Assembly (NCBI GenBank): GCA_026389015.1
Contig: JAPLIR010000028.1
Location: 1 to 64,000, forward strand
Source of the DNA: Candidatus Dependentiae bacterium
GTDB lineage: Bacteria; Babelota; Babeliae; Babelales; Vermiphilaceae
DNA: 64,000 nucleotides
Reading direction: 5' to 3'
Each line of letters starts with the position of its first letter. Positions within the stretch are counted from its first letter, which is position 1. The position numbers were made by a program, and so were the translations under genes. Of this stretch, positions 33,186-42,320 are shown piece after piece. Under the pieces are notes generated by a model that saw only the letters and a list, made by a program, of their open reading frames with translations, did not search any database and was not told where the DNA came from.

Positions 33186-34328
33186 ATGTCGACATTATTA
33201 TCCAAGCAGTTTGTTTCTTGCCAGATGCATCCGATTTTTTATATCACTGCACTATTTGCCTGTGGTATAGTGGCTCAGTCACAATCTGATCTGCCAATCT
33301 CGACTCTACTGTTTGCCATTATTATATGCACTTCTTGCGCTCTCTATAAAACTCTAAAAAATCCTAGTGCGTGGTTAATGTGGGCATTACTGTTCGCATT
33401 GATATCAGGAGCGCTTTGCTACGAATCCCAAAAAGCAAACCATGAACTTGGCACCATAATTAACCTCAACACACCTTGCACAATCACTGGCACCATAACA
33501 AGCATTACGCCTCTTGAGCACCAACGATTAAAACAGTGCATTAATCTAGAAACCAAAACTATTCAGCAAGGCACCGGTACACCTGACCTGATCTATACTC
33601 GCAAAACCATTGCGTTTTACACAATGAAAAAAACGGACGCCAAAGTTCAAGATACCATTGAGCTTAAAAACGTGACCCTTAAGACAACTTCCAATAATGC
33701 CTACAATGACTATTTAATAAAAGAAAACATAGCCGCAACATTATTTTTACCAACCCTAGACTATACCCTAATTAATCGACCAATATATAGCCCGAGCCGT
33801 TGGTTATTTTATTACAGAGAATCACTCTTAAAACAATGTAAGGCGAAGCTTTCCTGGACAACAAGAGCATTATTTTCATCAATTTTTTTGGGCAATAAAT
33901 TTTGTGGAAAAAAACAGATGGAAAAATCAAAAGACTCATGCAAGGCATGGGGAATATCCCACTATCTTGCGCGATCTGGCCTGCATATGGTGATTTTTAT
34001 TATAGTATGGCATATTTTACTCAGCCTGTTACTGATTCCTCTATTCTATAGAAATTTATTTCTTATTTTTTTGAGCATGTTATATTACGTCCTTAGCTGG
34101 TCAAGTATTTCCTTTTTCAGAGCTCTTATTGGGTTTATCTTATTTAAAACATGCGCCCTCCTTAAAGTCCCCTCACAAGTATTCCATCTATTGACAATAG
34201 TCACCCTCATAGTGCTTGTCTATAATCCAATGCAACTTTTTTTCTTAGACTTCCAATTAAGTTTTGGACTAACATTTGCCCTTGCGTGGTTTAATCGCAT
34301 ACACAGCAAGAAGTTGCATGATAATTAA
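33186..34328 (+). CDS. ComEC/Rec2-related membrane protein, truncated
   Basis: 380 residues. The order is an N-terminal pair of hydrophobic segments, a soluble DUF4131/OB-like region (TPCTITGTITSITPLE), and then the competence-domain signature GISHYLARSGLHMVIF with several membrane spans. ComEC is the inner-membrane channel that passes single-stranded DNA into the cytoplasm. Typical proteins are 600-800 residues and end in a metallo-beta-lactamase domain. Here the protein stops after about seven to eight spans, and no continuation is visible in the following gap. It could be a minimal version or a non-functional remnant. Confidence 0.75.
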   Translation: MSTLLSKQFVSCQMHPIFYITALFACGIVAQSQSDLPISTLLFAIIICTSCALYKTLKNPSAWLMWALLFALISGALCYESQKANHELGTIINLNTPCTITGTITSITPLEHQRLKQCINLETKTIQQGTGTPDLIYTRKTIAFYTMKKTDAKVQDTIELKNVTLKTTSNNAYNDYLIKENIAATLFLPTLDYTLINRPIYSPSRWLFYYRESLLKQCKAKLSWTTRALFSSIFLGNKFCGKKQMEKSKDSCKAWGISHYLARSGLHMVIFIIVWHILLSLLLIPLFYRNLFLIFLSMLYYVLSWSSISFFRALIGFILFKTCALLKVPSQVFHLLTIVTLIVLVYNPMQLFFLDFQLSFGLTFALAWFNRIHSKKLHDN

Positions 34329-34414
34329 AAAATATTGATTATCTCTTTCGATATCACCTAGAATCGATCTAAGAAATCTACTTGAACTTTATTTCTCTAG
34401 AAAAAAGGAGACCA

Positions 34415-35821
34415 ATGGTTATCAAGGAAATAAAAAAACTTAGTTATTATCTTTTTTATTTATTGTTTGTATGCACAACACAATCACGCAATGAGGTTAT
34501 TGATACAAAAACTCACGTAGAAAGATCTGTTTCTCATAAGGCCAACAGGGTGAAAGATTGGACCTTTATTGTTTATATAGCTGCTGACAACAATTTGCGC
34601 AATTTTGCGGCACGCAACATAAAGCAAATGTCAGAGATTGGCTCCAATGATTTTCTTAATATTGCTGTCCAGCTAGACATCAGAATTACCGGCAATAAAA
34701 AAATCACTCGCCGCTACTACGTAGAAAACAATAAAATTCTCCACGTCAATAGCGCTGACTCATCGTCACAACAAATGGATAGCGGTGACCCAAAGACCCT
34801 TGTATCATGTTGTAAATGGGCCATCGAAAATTATCCAGCACGTAACTATGCACTTATTTTATGGAACCACGGAACCGGCATAATCGATCCTGACATTGGC
34901 AGAATTGTTAATCCTGCTGAATTGTTTGTCTTCAACCCAAACATAAATAAATTTGAACTCGATCGTAGCATTGGCTTTTTAGACTGCATTAATGATATCG
35001 ACTCAAAACTGTATAATGACTCCTGGCGCGGTATCTGTTGGGACGAATCAACAGGCAATTATCTAACTAATCAAAAACTCGATAGCGCCCTTGCGGAAGT
35101 CACCCAAAAATTCTTAGGCGGCAGAAAGTTAAATATTTTAGGGTTTGATGCCTGCCTTATGGGAATGATTGAGATTGCGGAAATAGCAAAACAATACGCT
35201 CAAGTTATGGTCGGCTCTCAAGAAGTCGAACTCGGACCTGGCTGGGATTATCAAAGAGTTCTTGAGCCATTTCGCTCTGGATCAATTGATTACATAACAT
35301 TCGCAAAACACATGGTTGATGTTTATGCTGAAACATATGGCAAAATTACCAATGATTACACACAGGCGGCAATAAACTTGGACAGCATTGACGCCCTAGA
35401 AAACAATATCAATACCGTTGCAACATTATTAAGCGATGGCCTTCGACTACAGAAAAATGGCTCAGTTAAAAATGCAATTCAAGCAAGCAAAAGCAAGTTG
35501 CTGTGCACCCATTTTGATGAACCAAGCTACATTGATCTGCACCACTTTTATACCAACTTGCTTGCAAATCTTAAATACTTCACCTTCATCAATGAACAAC
35601 AAGGGGCCAATATTAAAAAAACACTTGGCCAAGCCTTAGAGGATGGAAAAAACATCATAAAGTCGGTGGTTATTGCAAACCAAGCAGGCAAGAATTTAAG
35701 TCTCGCACAAGGAATCTCTATTTACTTCCCTGAACGACGCATACACTCCTCATATTATAAAACTTCTTTTGCAGCAAGCAATAAATGGGCAACCCTACTA
35801 TCGCAATATCTTTTGCTATAA
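34415..35821 (+). CDS. Clostripain-family (C11) cysteine protease, secreted
   Basis: About 468 residues. A signal or anchor segment (LSYYLFYLLFVCTT) is followed by the C11 fold: TFIVYIAADNNL near the start of the domain, the catalytic His in ALILWNHGTG, and the catalytic Cys in GFDACLMGMIEIAE. The acidic SQEVELGPGWDY segment follows. Family members cleave after Arg or Lys, and secreted ones are often virulence-linked. The start is ATG 34415, with AGGAG four bases upstream; a TTG at 34382 would add 11 residues. A strong terminator follows. Confidence 0.88.
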   Translation: MVIKEIKKLSYYLFYLLFVCTTQSRNEVIDTKTHVERSVSHKANRVKDWTFIVYIAADNNLRNFAARNIKQMSEIGSNDFLNIAVQLDIRITGNKKITRRYYVENNKILHVNSADSSSQQMDSGDPKTLVSCCKWAIENYPARNYALILWNHGTGIIDPDIGRIVNPAELFVFNPNINKFELDRSIGFLDCINDIDSKLYNDSWRGICWDESTGNYLTNQKLDSALAEVTQKFLGGRKLNILGFDACLMGMIEIAEIAKQYAQVMVGSQEVELGPGWDYQRVLEPFRSGSIDYITFAKHMVDVYAETYGKITNDYTQAAINLDSIDALENNINTVATLLSDGLRLQKNGSVKNAIQASKSKLLCTHFDEPSYIDLHHFYTNLLANLKYFTFINEQQGANIKKTLGQALEDGKNIIKSVVIANQAGKNLSLAQGISIYFPERRIHSSYYKTSFAASNKWATLLSQYLLL

Positions 35822-35859
35822 AGAGGACGGTAAATCTTTACATAAGTAAGAACTATAAA

Positions 35860-35896
35860 GGTCGATGCTTAACAACCAAGCATCGACCTTTTTTTA
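35860..35896 (+). terminator. Rho-independent terminator after the C11 protease
   Basis: Stem GGTCGATGCTT / AAGCATCGACC with an eight-base loop, followed by a seven-T run. It separates the protease gene from the putative origin. Confidence 0.9.
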
Positions 35897-36049
35897 TTGA
35901 GTCAGCGCAAAACAATGCTGCTACCTCATAACACACCACCTCATTACAGCTACAACTGGTGAAATCCTAAAAACTAAGCTCGCACGCAACAGCAATTCAA
36001 ATGGGAATTAACATCAGGCAATCAAAGCACAATGAATTCAGCCTGTGGT

Positions 36050-36364
36050 GGTGGATAAGTGGTGGATAAGTGGTGGATAAGTGGTGGATAACTCAAAGAT
36101 CTATTTTTCAAAAGCATTACCGGAAAGCGCTAATCGATTAAAAAAACTTTAAAATCATCACTGGATAACACTATTGATGAATCACAAAAAAGTTATCCAC
36201 CAGTTATCCACCACTTATCCACCACTTATCCACCAGAGCATGACTCCAGTGATAAGTCTACTGGATCAGCTTAAAGTATGCGTTAAAAAAAAGTTATCCA
36301 CCAAAAACGGCCCCACCTATTATTATTATAAGCTTTATAAAGTTATATAAATAATAAATAAGCT
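36050..36364. other. Putative chromosomal replication origin (oriC)
   Basis: Inside a 707-base gap with no gene. GGTGGATAA occurs four times at an exact 11-bp period (36050, 36061, 36072, 36083). The reverse complement TTATCCACC occurs four times at the same period (36193, 36204, 36215, 36226), and a ninth copy is at 36294-36302. The bacterial DnaA box is TTATCCACA, so each differs only at the last base. Right after the ninth box come a GC-rich block (about 36308-36317), TATTATTATTATA (36318-36330) and AT-rich DNA to 36364. Boxes, GC block, trinucleotide repeats and AT-rich DNA in that order match the basal unwinding layout described for bacterial origins. Neither dnaA nor dnaN is nearby. The rest of the gap (35897-36049 and 36365-36528) shows no gene. 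Confidence 0.72.
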
Positions 36365-36528
36365 CAAAACAAATTCCCTAAAAAAGAACTCTAAAAGCTT
36401 GATCGGGATAAGGCTTGAGATTAATATGAAAAGCATACTTTCATTTTTTATATCTTTTAGGTATACTCAAATATATTGTTGCAATAGAGCATCCAAAAAT
36501 TAGATATCTTTATTAGTCGAAGGTCGCC

Positions 36529-37608
36529 GTGAAACTTGCTGATGTAATTGATGAACTCGTAGAAGAGAGAGGCCTTGATAGGGCTGTTTTAAGTTCTATT
36601 ATTGGCGAAGGAATGTATGCTGCTTATGAAAAGCGCTACCCAACCTTAACGCTACGTGTTGAATATGATAAAAAGTCTGATGAAATAGTTGTTCAGGTAC
36701 AAAAAGAAGTTGTATCCACGGTTACGGATGAGGATCATCAGATCAGTGTAAAAAAAGCACGCTTTATCGATAAAGATTGCGAAGCTGGTCAAATACTTTG
36801 GATTTCCTTTGATGGGAAAATTGGTCGTATCGAAATTTTGCGCGCCAAGCAAATCATTGCAAGTAAGATTCGTAAAATTGAAGCTACGGCAATATTTGAG
36901 GAATTTAAACCTAAAGAAGGCACCATTGTTCACGGATCTATTCACAAGTGTGAGCGTGGTGGTGTAGTGGTTAAGATGGGCGACAATCTTGCTTTCTTGC
37001 CAAAATCTCTTTCTATTCCAAGCGATAAGTGCATCGTTGGCTTCCCAATTAGGGCCTTGCTAAAGGAAGTTCTGTTGGAGCCGCGCAACGAAAATCAATT
37101 AATTCTTGATCGCGCTTCAGATTTATTTTTACAACGCTTGTTTGAGTTAGAAATTCCAGAAATTTTTGAAAAATTGGTAGAAATTAAAAGAGTGGTTAGA
37201 ATTCCAGGCTATAAATCAAAAATAGCAGTGATATCTAATGACCACAATATCGATCCAGTTGGCACTTGTGTTGGTGTGGGCGGCAGTCGTATCAAACCGA
37301 TTCTTAAAGAGTTGGGCGATGAAAAAATTGACGTTGTTGCATGGAATGATAACCTCGAGTTATTGGTAAAAAATGCATTAAAGCCTGCTGAAATCAATCG
37401 AGTAGAAATTGTTGAAAATAATACAGCACACATTTGGCTCGATGAAGATCAGCGATCGCTTGCGATTGGTAAGATGGGCCAAAATATTTTATTGGCATCA
37501 CGTCTGACTGGCATGAATATTCAATTGATGCAAACCGTTCCCTCCTCAACTGATGAGCGTTTTGCTAAAAATGAAGAAATGTACAATGATATTGAGGGCT
37601 TGGAATAG
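36529..37608 (+). CDS. nusA: Transcription termination/antitermination factor NusA
   Basis: Binds RNA polymerase and nascent RNA to control pausing, termination and antitermination. It is 359 residues: the N-terminal polymerase-binding domain (MKLADVIDELVEERGLDR), an S1 domain around residues 130-200 (GTIVHGSIHKCERGGVVVKM), and two KH domains (VGTCVGVGGSRIKPILKEL; LAIGKMGQNILLASRLTG). C-terminal acidic repeats are absent, as in many non-proteobacterial forms. It starts with GTG, with AAGG eight bases upstream. It precedes infB, part of the conserved nusA-infB order. Confidence 0.96.
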   Translation: MKLADVIDELVEERGLDRAVLSSIIGEGMYAAYEKRYPTLTLRVEYDKKSDEIVVQVQKEVVSTVTDEDHQISVKKARFIDKDCEAGQILWISFDGKIGRIEILRAKQIIASKIRKIEATAIFEEFKPKEGTIVHGSIHKCERGGVVVKMGDNLAFLPKSLSIPSDKCIVGFPIRALLKEVLLEPRNENQLILDRASDLFLQRLFELEIPEIFEKLVEIKRVVRIPGYKSKIAVISNDHNIDPVGTCVGVGGSRIKPILKELGDEKIDVVAWNDNLELLVKNALKPAEINRVEIVENNTAHIWLDEDQRSLAIGKMGQNILLASRLTGMNIQLMQTVPSSTDERFAKNEEMYNDIEGLE

Positions 37609-37672
37609 TACTGCACCTATGTATATGATGTGTAATTGGGACCCAGAGTGAACAGAGGCAAGATAAATAACA

Positions 37673-39742
37673 ATGCGTGTATATGAACTTTCAAAAAAAT
37701 TAGAAATTACCTCTAAAGATCTTTTAGAAGCTCTAAAGGGTAAAGGTTTTGATGTTAAAAGCCACATGTCTGTGCTCTCTGATGACCAATTGATATTTCT
37801 GCAGGAAAAATTCAAGCAGAAACCAGTTGAAAAAATTAAGAAAAAAACTGAAACTGATTCTCAATCAACGCCTCAAAAGGCACCTGATGCAACCAAGAAA
37901 GAAACTCCCTCTATGCACGTTCAAACTGACTCAATAAAGCCTTCCAATGTTGTGCAACCGGCACCAAGCAAGGTAGTCACTCCTCCTCCATCTAAATATA
38001 CTCAGGTAATTGAAAAGCCACAGGTAATAGATGCGTCCGCACCTATTCTTGAGATTGTTCTTGAGTCAATGTCGGTAGGTGATGCAGCTTTAAAAATGCA
38101 TAAAACAGCAAATGACCTTATTCTTTCTTTGCTCAAGTGGGGCATTGTTGTAAACAAAAATCAACTACTCACTGAAGATTTGGTTGCTCGTCTTGCTACG
38201 CAGTATCAGATGAGAATTATTAAACCATCCACAGCAAAACAAGCTGAGCAGTCGGTAGATAGATCTGCTGGTCTTTCACAAGAAAATATGACTGAGCGTC
38301 TTCCTATTGTTGTTGTTGTTGGACATGTTGATCATGGTAAAACAACTTTGCTTGATTTTATTCGTAAAACACGTGTTGCAGCAAAAGAAAAAGGCGGCAT
38401 TACGCAACATCTAGGTGCTTACGAAGCACAAACCCCACAGGGCAACATTGTATTTTTGGATACTCCTGGTCATGAGGCTTTCTCCAAAATGCGTGCGCGT
38501 GGTATTAAAGTTGCCGACATTGCTATTTTAGTAATTGCAGCTGATGATGGCATTATGCCACAAACGGTCGAAGCAATGAAAAGCATTAAATCTATGGAAG
38601 TTCCTATTATTGTTGCAGTAAACAAGATAGATAAGGTTGATGCACAACGTCTTGAAGTAGTTAAACGACAACTTGCTCAGTATGATCTGTTGCCTGAAGA
38701 ATGGGGCGGTCAAACAGTAGTTGTTCCAATTTCTGCCAAAGAAGGTAAAAATATTGATGCCTTGCTTGAAATGGTTCTACTACAAGCGCAATTAATGGAA
38801 TTAAAAGCAGATGTCGGTGGTCCGGCAAAAGGGTATGTTCTAGAGTCAAAGCTTGAAAAGGGTCGCGGTTCTGTTGCAACACTTCTTTGCCAGCAAGGTA
38901 CCGTCAAGGTTGGCGATTATTTTATTTGTGGCAATGCGACAGGCAAAGTAAGTTCATTAGTTGATTCTCGTGGGCAACGCGTAATGAGCGTTGGTCCTTC
39001 TGTTCCAGTGTTGGTTGCAGGATTTGATGTATTGCCTGAAACAGGTAGTTATTTTGAAGTAGTTGCAAAAGAAGATCAACGTAAGCCTCAAGCAACTGAG
39101 CGTAAAGCAGTACCTATAAGAACTCTCGCCAAAGAAAATGCGATTAATATTATAGTAAAAACTGATTCTAATTCTTCTAAAGAAGCTTTGTTGGAATCTA
39201 TTGAAAAGTTATCAAAAAAGAGCGAAAAAAGTTTCACTATTGTCCATGCAGGGGTTGGTGATATATCAGAAAGCGATGTAATGTTGGCTGCTGATACTGG
39301 ATCTCGCATTATTACTTTGCATGTAAAACCAGATCAAAATGCAGAATTATTGGCTCAAAGACAAAACGTTACCATTAATTCGTTCAATATTATTTATAAA
39401 CTGCTCGAAGCTCTTGAAGTGGTTGCACAAGCTGCTAAAAAAGTTAAGATGGTGCGCAAGAAAATTGGCGAAGCAAGTGTATTGCGTATCTTTGATATTA
39501 AAAATATTGGCGTTATTGCCGGTGCTTATGTCAAAGAAGGTCGATTCTCTAAAGATGGCACTGTTGTAGTGTTGCGCGGCAATAGAAAAGTTGGTGAAGG
39601 CAAAATTAAGAGCTTGCAGCGTGATAAAAAGAACGTAAAAGAAGTTCATACGAACTTTGAATGTGCTTTCTTGATTGATGGCGTTACTGATTGGGCTGTA
39701 GATGATCGCGTTGAGTGTTATCTAGAAGTTCCTGAAGCATAA
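37673..39742 (+). CDS. infB: Translation initiation factor IF-2
   Basis: GTPase that brings fMet-tRNA to the small subunit and promotes 50S joining. It has 689 residues: an N-terminal IF2-N segment (VYELSKKLEITSKDLLEALK), a charged linker, a second IF2-N-like domain, then the G domain with GHVDHGKTT, DTPGHEAF and NKID. The C-terminal domains II, III and IV follow (RKIGEASVLRIFDI, EVHTNFECAFLIDG). The N-terminal linker is short compared with E. coli. It lies 64 bases after nusA and is followed by a clear terminator, so nusA-infB is one unit. Confidence 0.97.
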   Translation: MRVYELSKKLEITSKDLLEALKGKGFDVKSHMSVLSDDQLIFLQEKFKQKPVEKIKKKTETDSQSTPQKAPDATKKETPSMHVQTDSIKPSNVVQPAPSKVVTPPPSKYTQVIEKPQVIDASAPILEIVLESMSVGDAALKMHKTANDLILSLLKWGIVVNKNQLLTEDLVARLATQYQMRIIKPSTAKQAEQSVDRSAGLSQENMTERLPIVVVVGHVDHGKTTLLDFIRKTRVAAKEKGGITQHLGAYEAQTPQGNIVFLDTPGHEAFSKMRARGIKVADIAILVIAADDGIMPQTVEAMKSIKSMEVPIIVAVNKIDKVDAQRLEVVKRQLAQYDLLPEEWGGQTVVVPISAKEGKNIDALLEMVLLQAQLMELKADVGGPAKGYVLESKLEKGRGSVATLLCQQGTVKVGDYFICGNATGKVSSLVDSRGQRVMSVGPSVPVLVAGFDVLPETGSYFEVVAKEDQRKPQATERKAVPIRTLAKENAINIIVKTDSNSSKEALLESIEKLSKKSEKSFTIVHAGVGDISESDVMLAADTGSRIITLHVKPDQNAELLAQRQNVTINSFNIIYKLLEALEVVAQAAKKVKMVRKKIGEASVLRIFDIKNIGVIAGAYVKEGRFSKDGTVVVLRGNRKVGEGKIKSLQRDKKNVKEVHTNFECAFLIDGVTDWAVDDRVECYLEVPEA

Positions 39743-39771
39743 ACTATCACTATAATAGACTATATAAATTT

Positions 39772-39810
39772 AAGACCAGGATTTTTACTCAAAAATCCTG
39801 GTCTTTTTTT
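39772..39810 (+). terminator. Rho-independent terminator after infB
   Basis: Stem AAGACCAGGATTTTT / AAAAATCCTGGTCTT with a four-base loop, then a T run. Confidence 0.92.
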
Positions 39811-39875
39811 GTCGCTTTTTTTATAGTTGGTTGTCATTAAATTCTTGATATATGTATTTTAAAAAAGGAAGCTCC

Positions 39876-40871
39876 ATGGACGTGGGTATTTTTATAAGAT
39901 CTGGATTTGCATTATTGATTTCTTTCTTAGTAACATTCTATCTAGTTCCTTTATGTTGTATTATTGCGCGGCGCCTTGAGTTTATCGATGAGCCAGATGG
40001 AAAAATCAAAGTACACAAAACTGCGACTCCCTATATGGGCGGTGTAGCGGTTTATGTTGGGTTTCTTGTTGCTTTTTGTTTGATTTATCCATTTGAGAAC
40101 AACATGTTGCTTTTTTTTACTGGATCTACACTTTTATTGTTTATAGGGCTGATAGATGATCTTATTGTTCTGCGTCCCTATCAAAAATTTTTTGGTCAAC
40201 TACTAGCGGCAACTTGTTTTTTGAAGGCTGGCCTTTATTTAAAGGCGCAGTTCTTCTCTAATTATTGGAATCTACCTCTATCGGCATTCTGGATGTTGCT
40301 GATTATTAATGCTTTCAATCTGGTTGATGTTATGGATGGCTTGGCAACATTACTCGCTATTTGTGCTACAAGCTCATTTTTAGCCCTGGCAATCTACTTT
40401 AATCAACCTTCGGTTATTATTCTGCTCTGTGCGTTTTTAGGGCCTTTATTAGCGTTTTTTTGGTACAATAAACCTACAGCAAAGATTTATCTGGGGGATG
40501 CAGGTTCCCTTTTTATTGGGGGGTTCTTAGCAACAGTTCCTTTTTTGTTTAACTGGGGTATTTATACTATAAGTGGGTATTTAACACCTATAGTTATTTT
40601 GGCTATTCCACTACTCGAAGTTGGCACACTGATTTTGGTACGTACTTATAAGAAAATTCCATTCTATTTGGGTTCTCCAGACCATTTTTCAATCTATCTA
40701 CAAAGAAATGGTTGGTCTAAATGGGCAATCTTGGGATACGTGCTTTTATTGTCACTTGTGCTCTTTGGCGTGTCGTTTTTGTTTCTCATCAATTGCCTCT
40801 CTTTATGGATATTATGTTTATCTGCCGGTCTTTTTTTAATTGTTTGGTTTGCTTTGTTGTGGCAAAAATAA
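39876..40871 (+). CDS. WecA/MraY-type polyprenyl-phosphate glycosyl-1-phosphate transferase
   Basis: About 331 residues and about ten membrane segments. It transfers a sugar-1-phosphate from a UDP-sugar to undecaprenyl phosphate, the first membrane step of polysaccharide or cell-wall assembly. Motifs in order: VHKTATPYMGG, GLIDDLIVL, NAFNLVDVMDGLA, IYLGDAGSLFIGG and SPDHFSIYL. The SPDHF form of the cytosolic histidine loop and the overall length favour the WecA/TagO group over MraY. The start is ATG 39876, with AAAAAAGGAAG upstream; 39852 would add eight residues. Which polysaccharide it starts cannot be read here. Confidence 0.88.
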   Translation: MDVGIFIRSGFALLISFLVTFYLVPLCCIIARRLEFIDEPDGKIKVHKTATPYMGGVAVYVGFLVAFCLIYPFENNMLLFFTGSTLLLFIGLIDDLIVLRPYQKFFGQLLAATCFLKAGLYLKAQFFSNYWNLPLSAFWMLLIINAFNLVDVMDGLATLLAICATSSFLALAIYFNQPSVIILLCAFLGPLLAFFWYNKPTAKIYLGDAGSLFIGGFLATVPFLFNWGIYTISGYLTPIVILAIPLLEVGTLILVRTYKKIPFYLGSPDHFSIYLQRNGWSKWAILGYVLLLSLVLFGVSFLFLINCLSLWILCLSAGLFLIVWFALLWQK

Positions 40872-41140
40872 GCTCTTTTTTGGGGAAAAACAGAAGGAAT
40901 TGATCGCAGATGACTTTTTGTTGTTTTTGTGTTGCGCTTTACACAAAACCGTTGTTTTTTATTAGAATATGCCCAATAGAGCACGCTTTCTTGTTGTTGC
41001 TTTTTTTGATCGAAAAACATTGTTGCTTTTTATCGGTAACTCATCAGAATTGATAATGCTTCATGACTTTAGGATGTTGCTTATTCTAACATTATTGTTG
41101 GGTTAAGAACGTGTGGTTAGAATCACTTCTTACTGAACGG

Positions 41141-41222
41141 GGCAATAGATTAAGATCAAGGAAAAGTTCATACTACAATTTCTTCTTGGCTCAAACGCTT
41201 ACTAAGAGCTTAATCTGTTGCC
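41141..41222. repeat. Long-loop stem (14-bp arms) in the 374-base gap before nfo
   Basis: GGCAATAGATTAAG (41141-41154) pairs with CTTAATCTGTTGCC (41209-41222): 13 Watson-Crick pairs and one G-U pair, with a 54-base loop. CAAGGAA and TTCTTG inside the loop can extend the stem. It lies 24 bases past the end of nfo on the minus strand and may be a 3'-UTR structure, a small RNA or a repeat relic. The rest of the gap 40872-41245 is T-rich and I see no gene there. Confidence 0.5.
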
Positions 41223-41245
41223 TCATTCTGTTTAAAAAATAAAAA

Positions 41246-42145
41246 CTAGTCAGATCCATCCATATTCAAAACTTTTCTTGTTGTTTTCAAAATCAGAGAC
41301 TTAATGCTTTCCATGTTGCGCACATAATCTTTTAGGTCATCTGCTGGTGTTTCCAAAATCTTTGGAATATTAAACCATTGTGGATCATTAAAGAGCATGC
41401 GAAATGGCTCAAGTCCCAGTTTTCCTTTGCCGATATCTTCATGGCGGTCTACTTTTGAGTCGCATTCTTTTTTTGAATCATTTATATGAATGACTTTCAG
41501 GTGGCTAAGTCCAATTGTTGCATCAAATTCTTGCCACATAGTCTCGTAGCTTTTTGGTGTACTAAAGTCGTAACCAGCGGCAAAAGCATGGCAGGTATCA
41601 AAGCATACTCCAACCTTCGATTTAAAATCAGAGTTTTTACGAATAAAAGCTAGATGCTCAAATTTATAGCCAATCACGGAACCTTGGCCAGCCATATTTT
41701 CCAATAAAACCATGGTGTTGCCAGTCGCCTTGCTCATAGCCTCGTTTAAGTTGTCGGTTATGCGCTGCAAGCAATCTTCTTCGCTACTGGATAAAGATGC
41801 GCCCGGGTGCAGTATAAGGAAGGGAATATCAAGCATGTGGCACCGGTCAAGTTCATCGGTAACTGCTGTTATTGATTTTTTTTGTGTTGCAGAATCAGGG
41901 GACCCTAGGTTGATCAAGTATGTTGCATGGGCAGATACTGATTGTATGAAAGATTGTTTTTTTGCATCAATAAAACGAGACGCTTCTTCAGGGGTAATCG
42001 CTTTCGCTGCCCATTGGCGATTACTTTTAGTAAAAATTTGTATGGCCGTGCAGTTGATGGACTCGCCATGTTCGATAGCTTTTTCAAAGCCACCAGCTAT
42101 GGAGACATGGGCACCGAGTAATAAGGCGGGTGATTGTTGTTTCAT
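41246..42145 (-). CDS. nfo: Deoxyribonuclease IV (AP endonuclease)
   Basis: Zinc-dependent endonuclease that cuts abasic sites in base-excision repair. It is 299 residues, normal length. Features are the N-terminal LLGAHVSIAGGFEKAI, AIQIFTKSNRQW, ILHPGA, LLENMAGQGSVIG (metal-ligand Glu), VGVCFDTCHAFAAGYD and HINDSKKECDSKVDRHEDIGKG, all as in the Nfo family. It complements the glycosylase at 27572. No strong ribosome site is visible; TAGGATTT is near the start. Confidence 0.95.
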   Translation of the reverse strand: MKQQSPALLLGAHVSIAGGFEKAIEHGESINCTAIQIFTKSNRQWAAKAITPEEASRFIDAKKQSFIQSVSAHATYLINLGSPDSATQKKSITAVTDELDRCHMLDIPFLILHPGASLSSSEEDCLQRITDNLNEAMSKATGNTMVLLENMAGQGSVIGYKFEHLAFIRKNSDFKSKVGVCFDTCHAFAAGYDFSTPKSYETMWQEFDATIGLSHLKVIHINDSKKECDSKVDRHEDIGKGKLGLEPFRMLFNDPQWFNIPKILETPADDLKDYVRNMESIKSLILKTTRKVLNMDGSD

Positions 42146-42229
42146 AAAATCCTAAAAATATCTATGTGAGTTGATGTTTTTATCTATGAAAATAGGGGCG
42201 ATTTTGCTTTTTGTAAACAAGTATTTCAA

Positions 42230-42258
42230 TTGACAATTTAGCCAAAAACATTAGTATA
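42230..42258 (+). promoter_or_regulatory. Probable promoter of the outer-membrane protein gene
   Basis: Consensus TTGACA (42230-42235), with TAGTAT or AGTATA 16-17 bases downstream (42252-42258). It leaves a leader of about 60 bases before the ATG at 42321. Confidence 0.6.
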
Positions 42259-42320
42259 AATGGGCTATAAACGCATTCAAAACACCATTTCTTTTAGATT
42301 TATATTACAAAGGTTCTTCG

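Noticed and set aside
36050-36302. Short regular repeats as a CRISPR array or plasmid iterons
   Set aside because: The units are 11 bp with no variable spacers and no cas genes. The two opposed arrays, DnaA-box similarity and chromosomal neighbours (nusA-infB) fit an origin better than plasmid iterons, though no Rep gene search outside the window was possible.
41141-41222. tmRNA, 6S RNA or SRP RNA
   Set aside because: No tRNA-like ends, no tag reading frame and no SRP tetraloop region; the paired region is too short for 6S.
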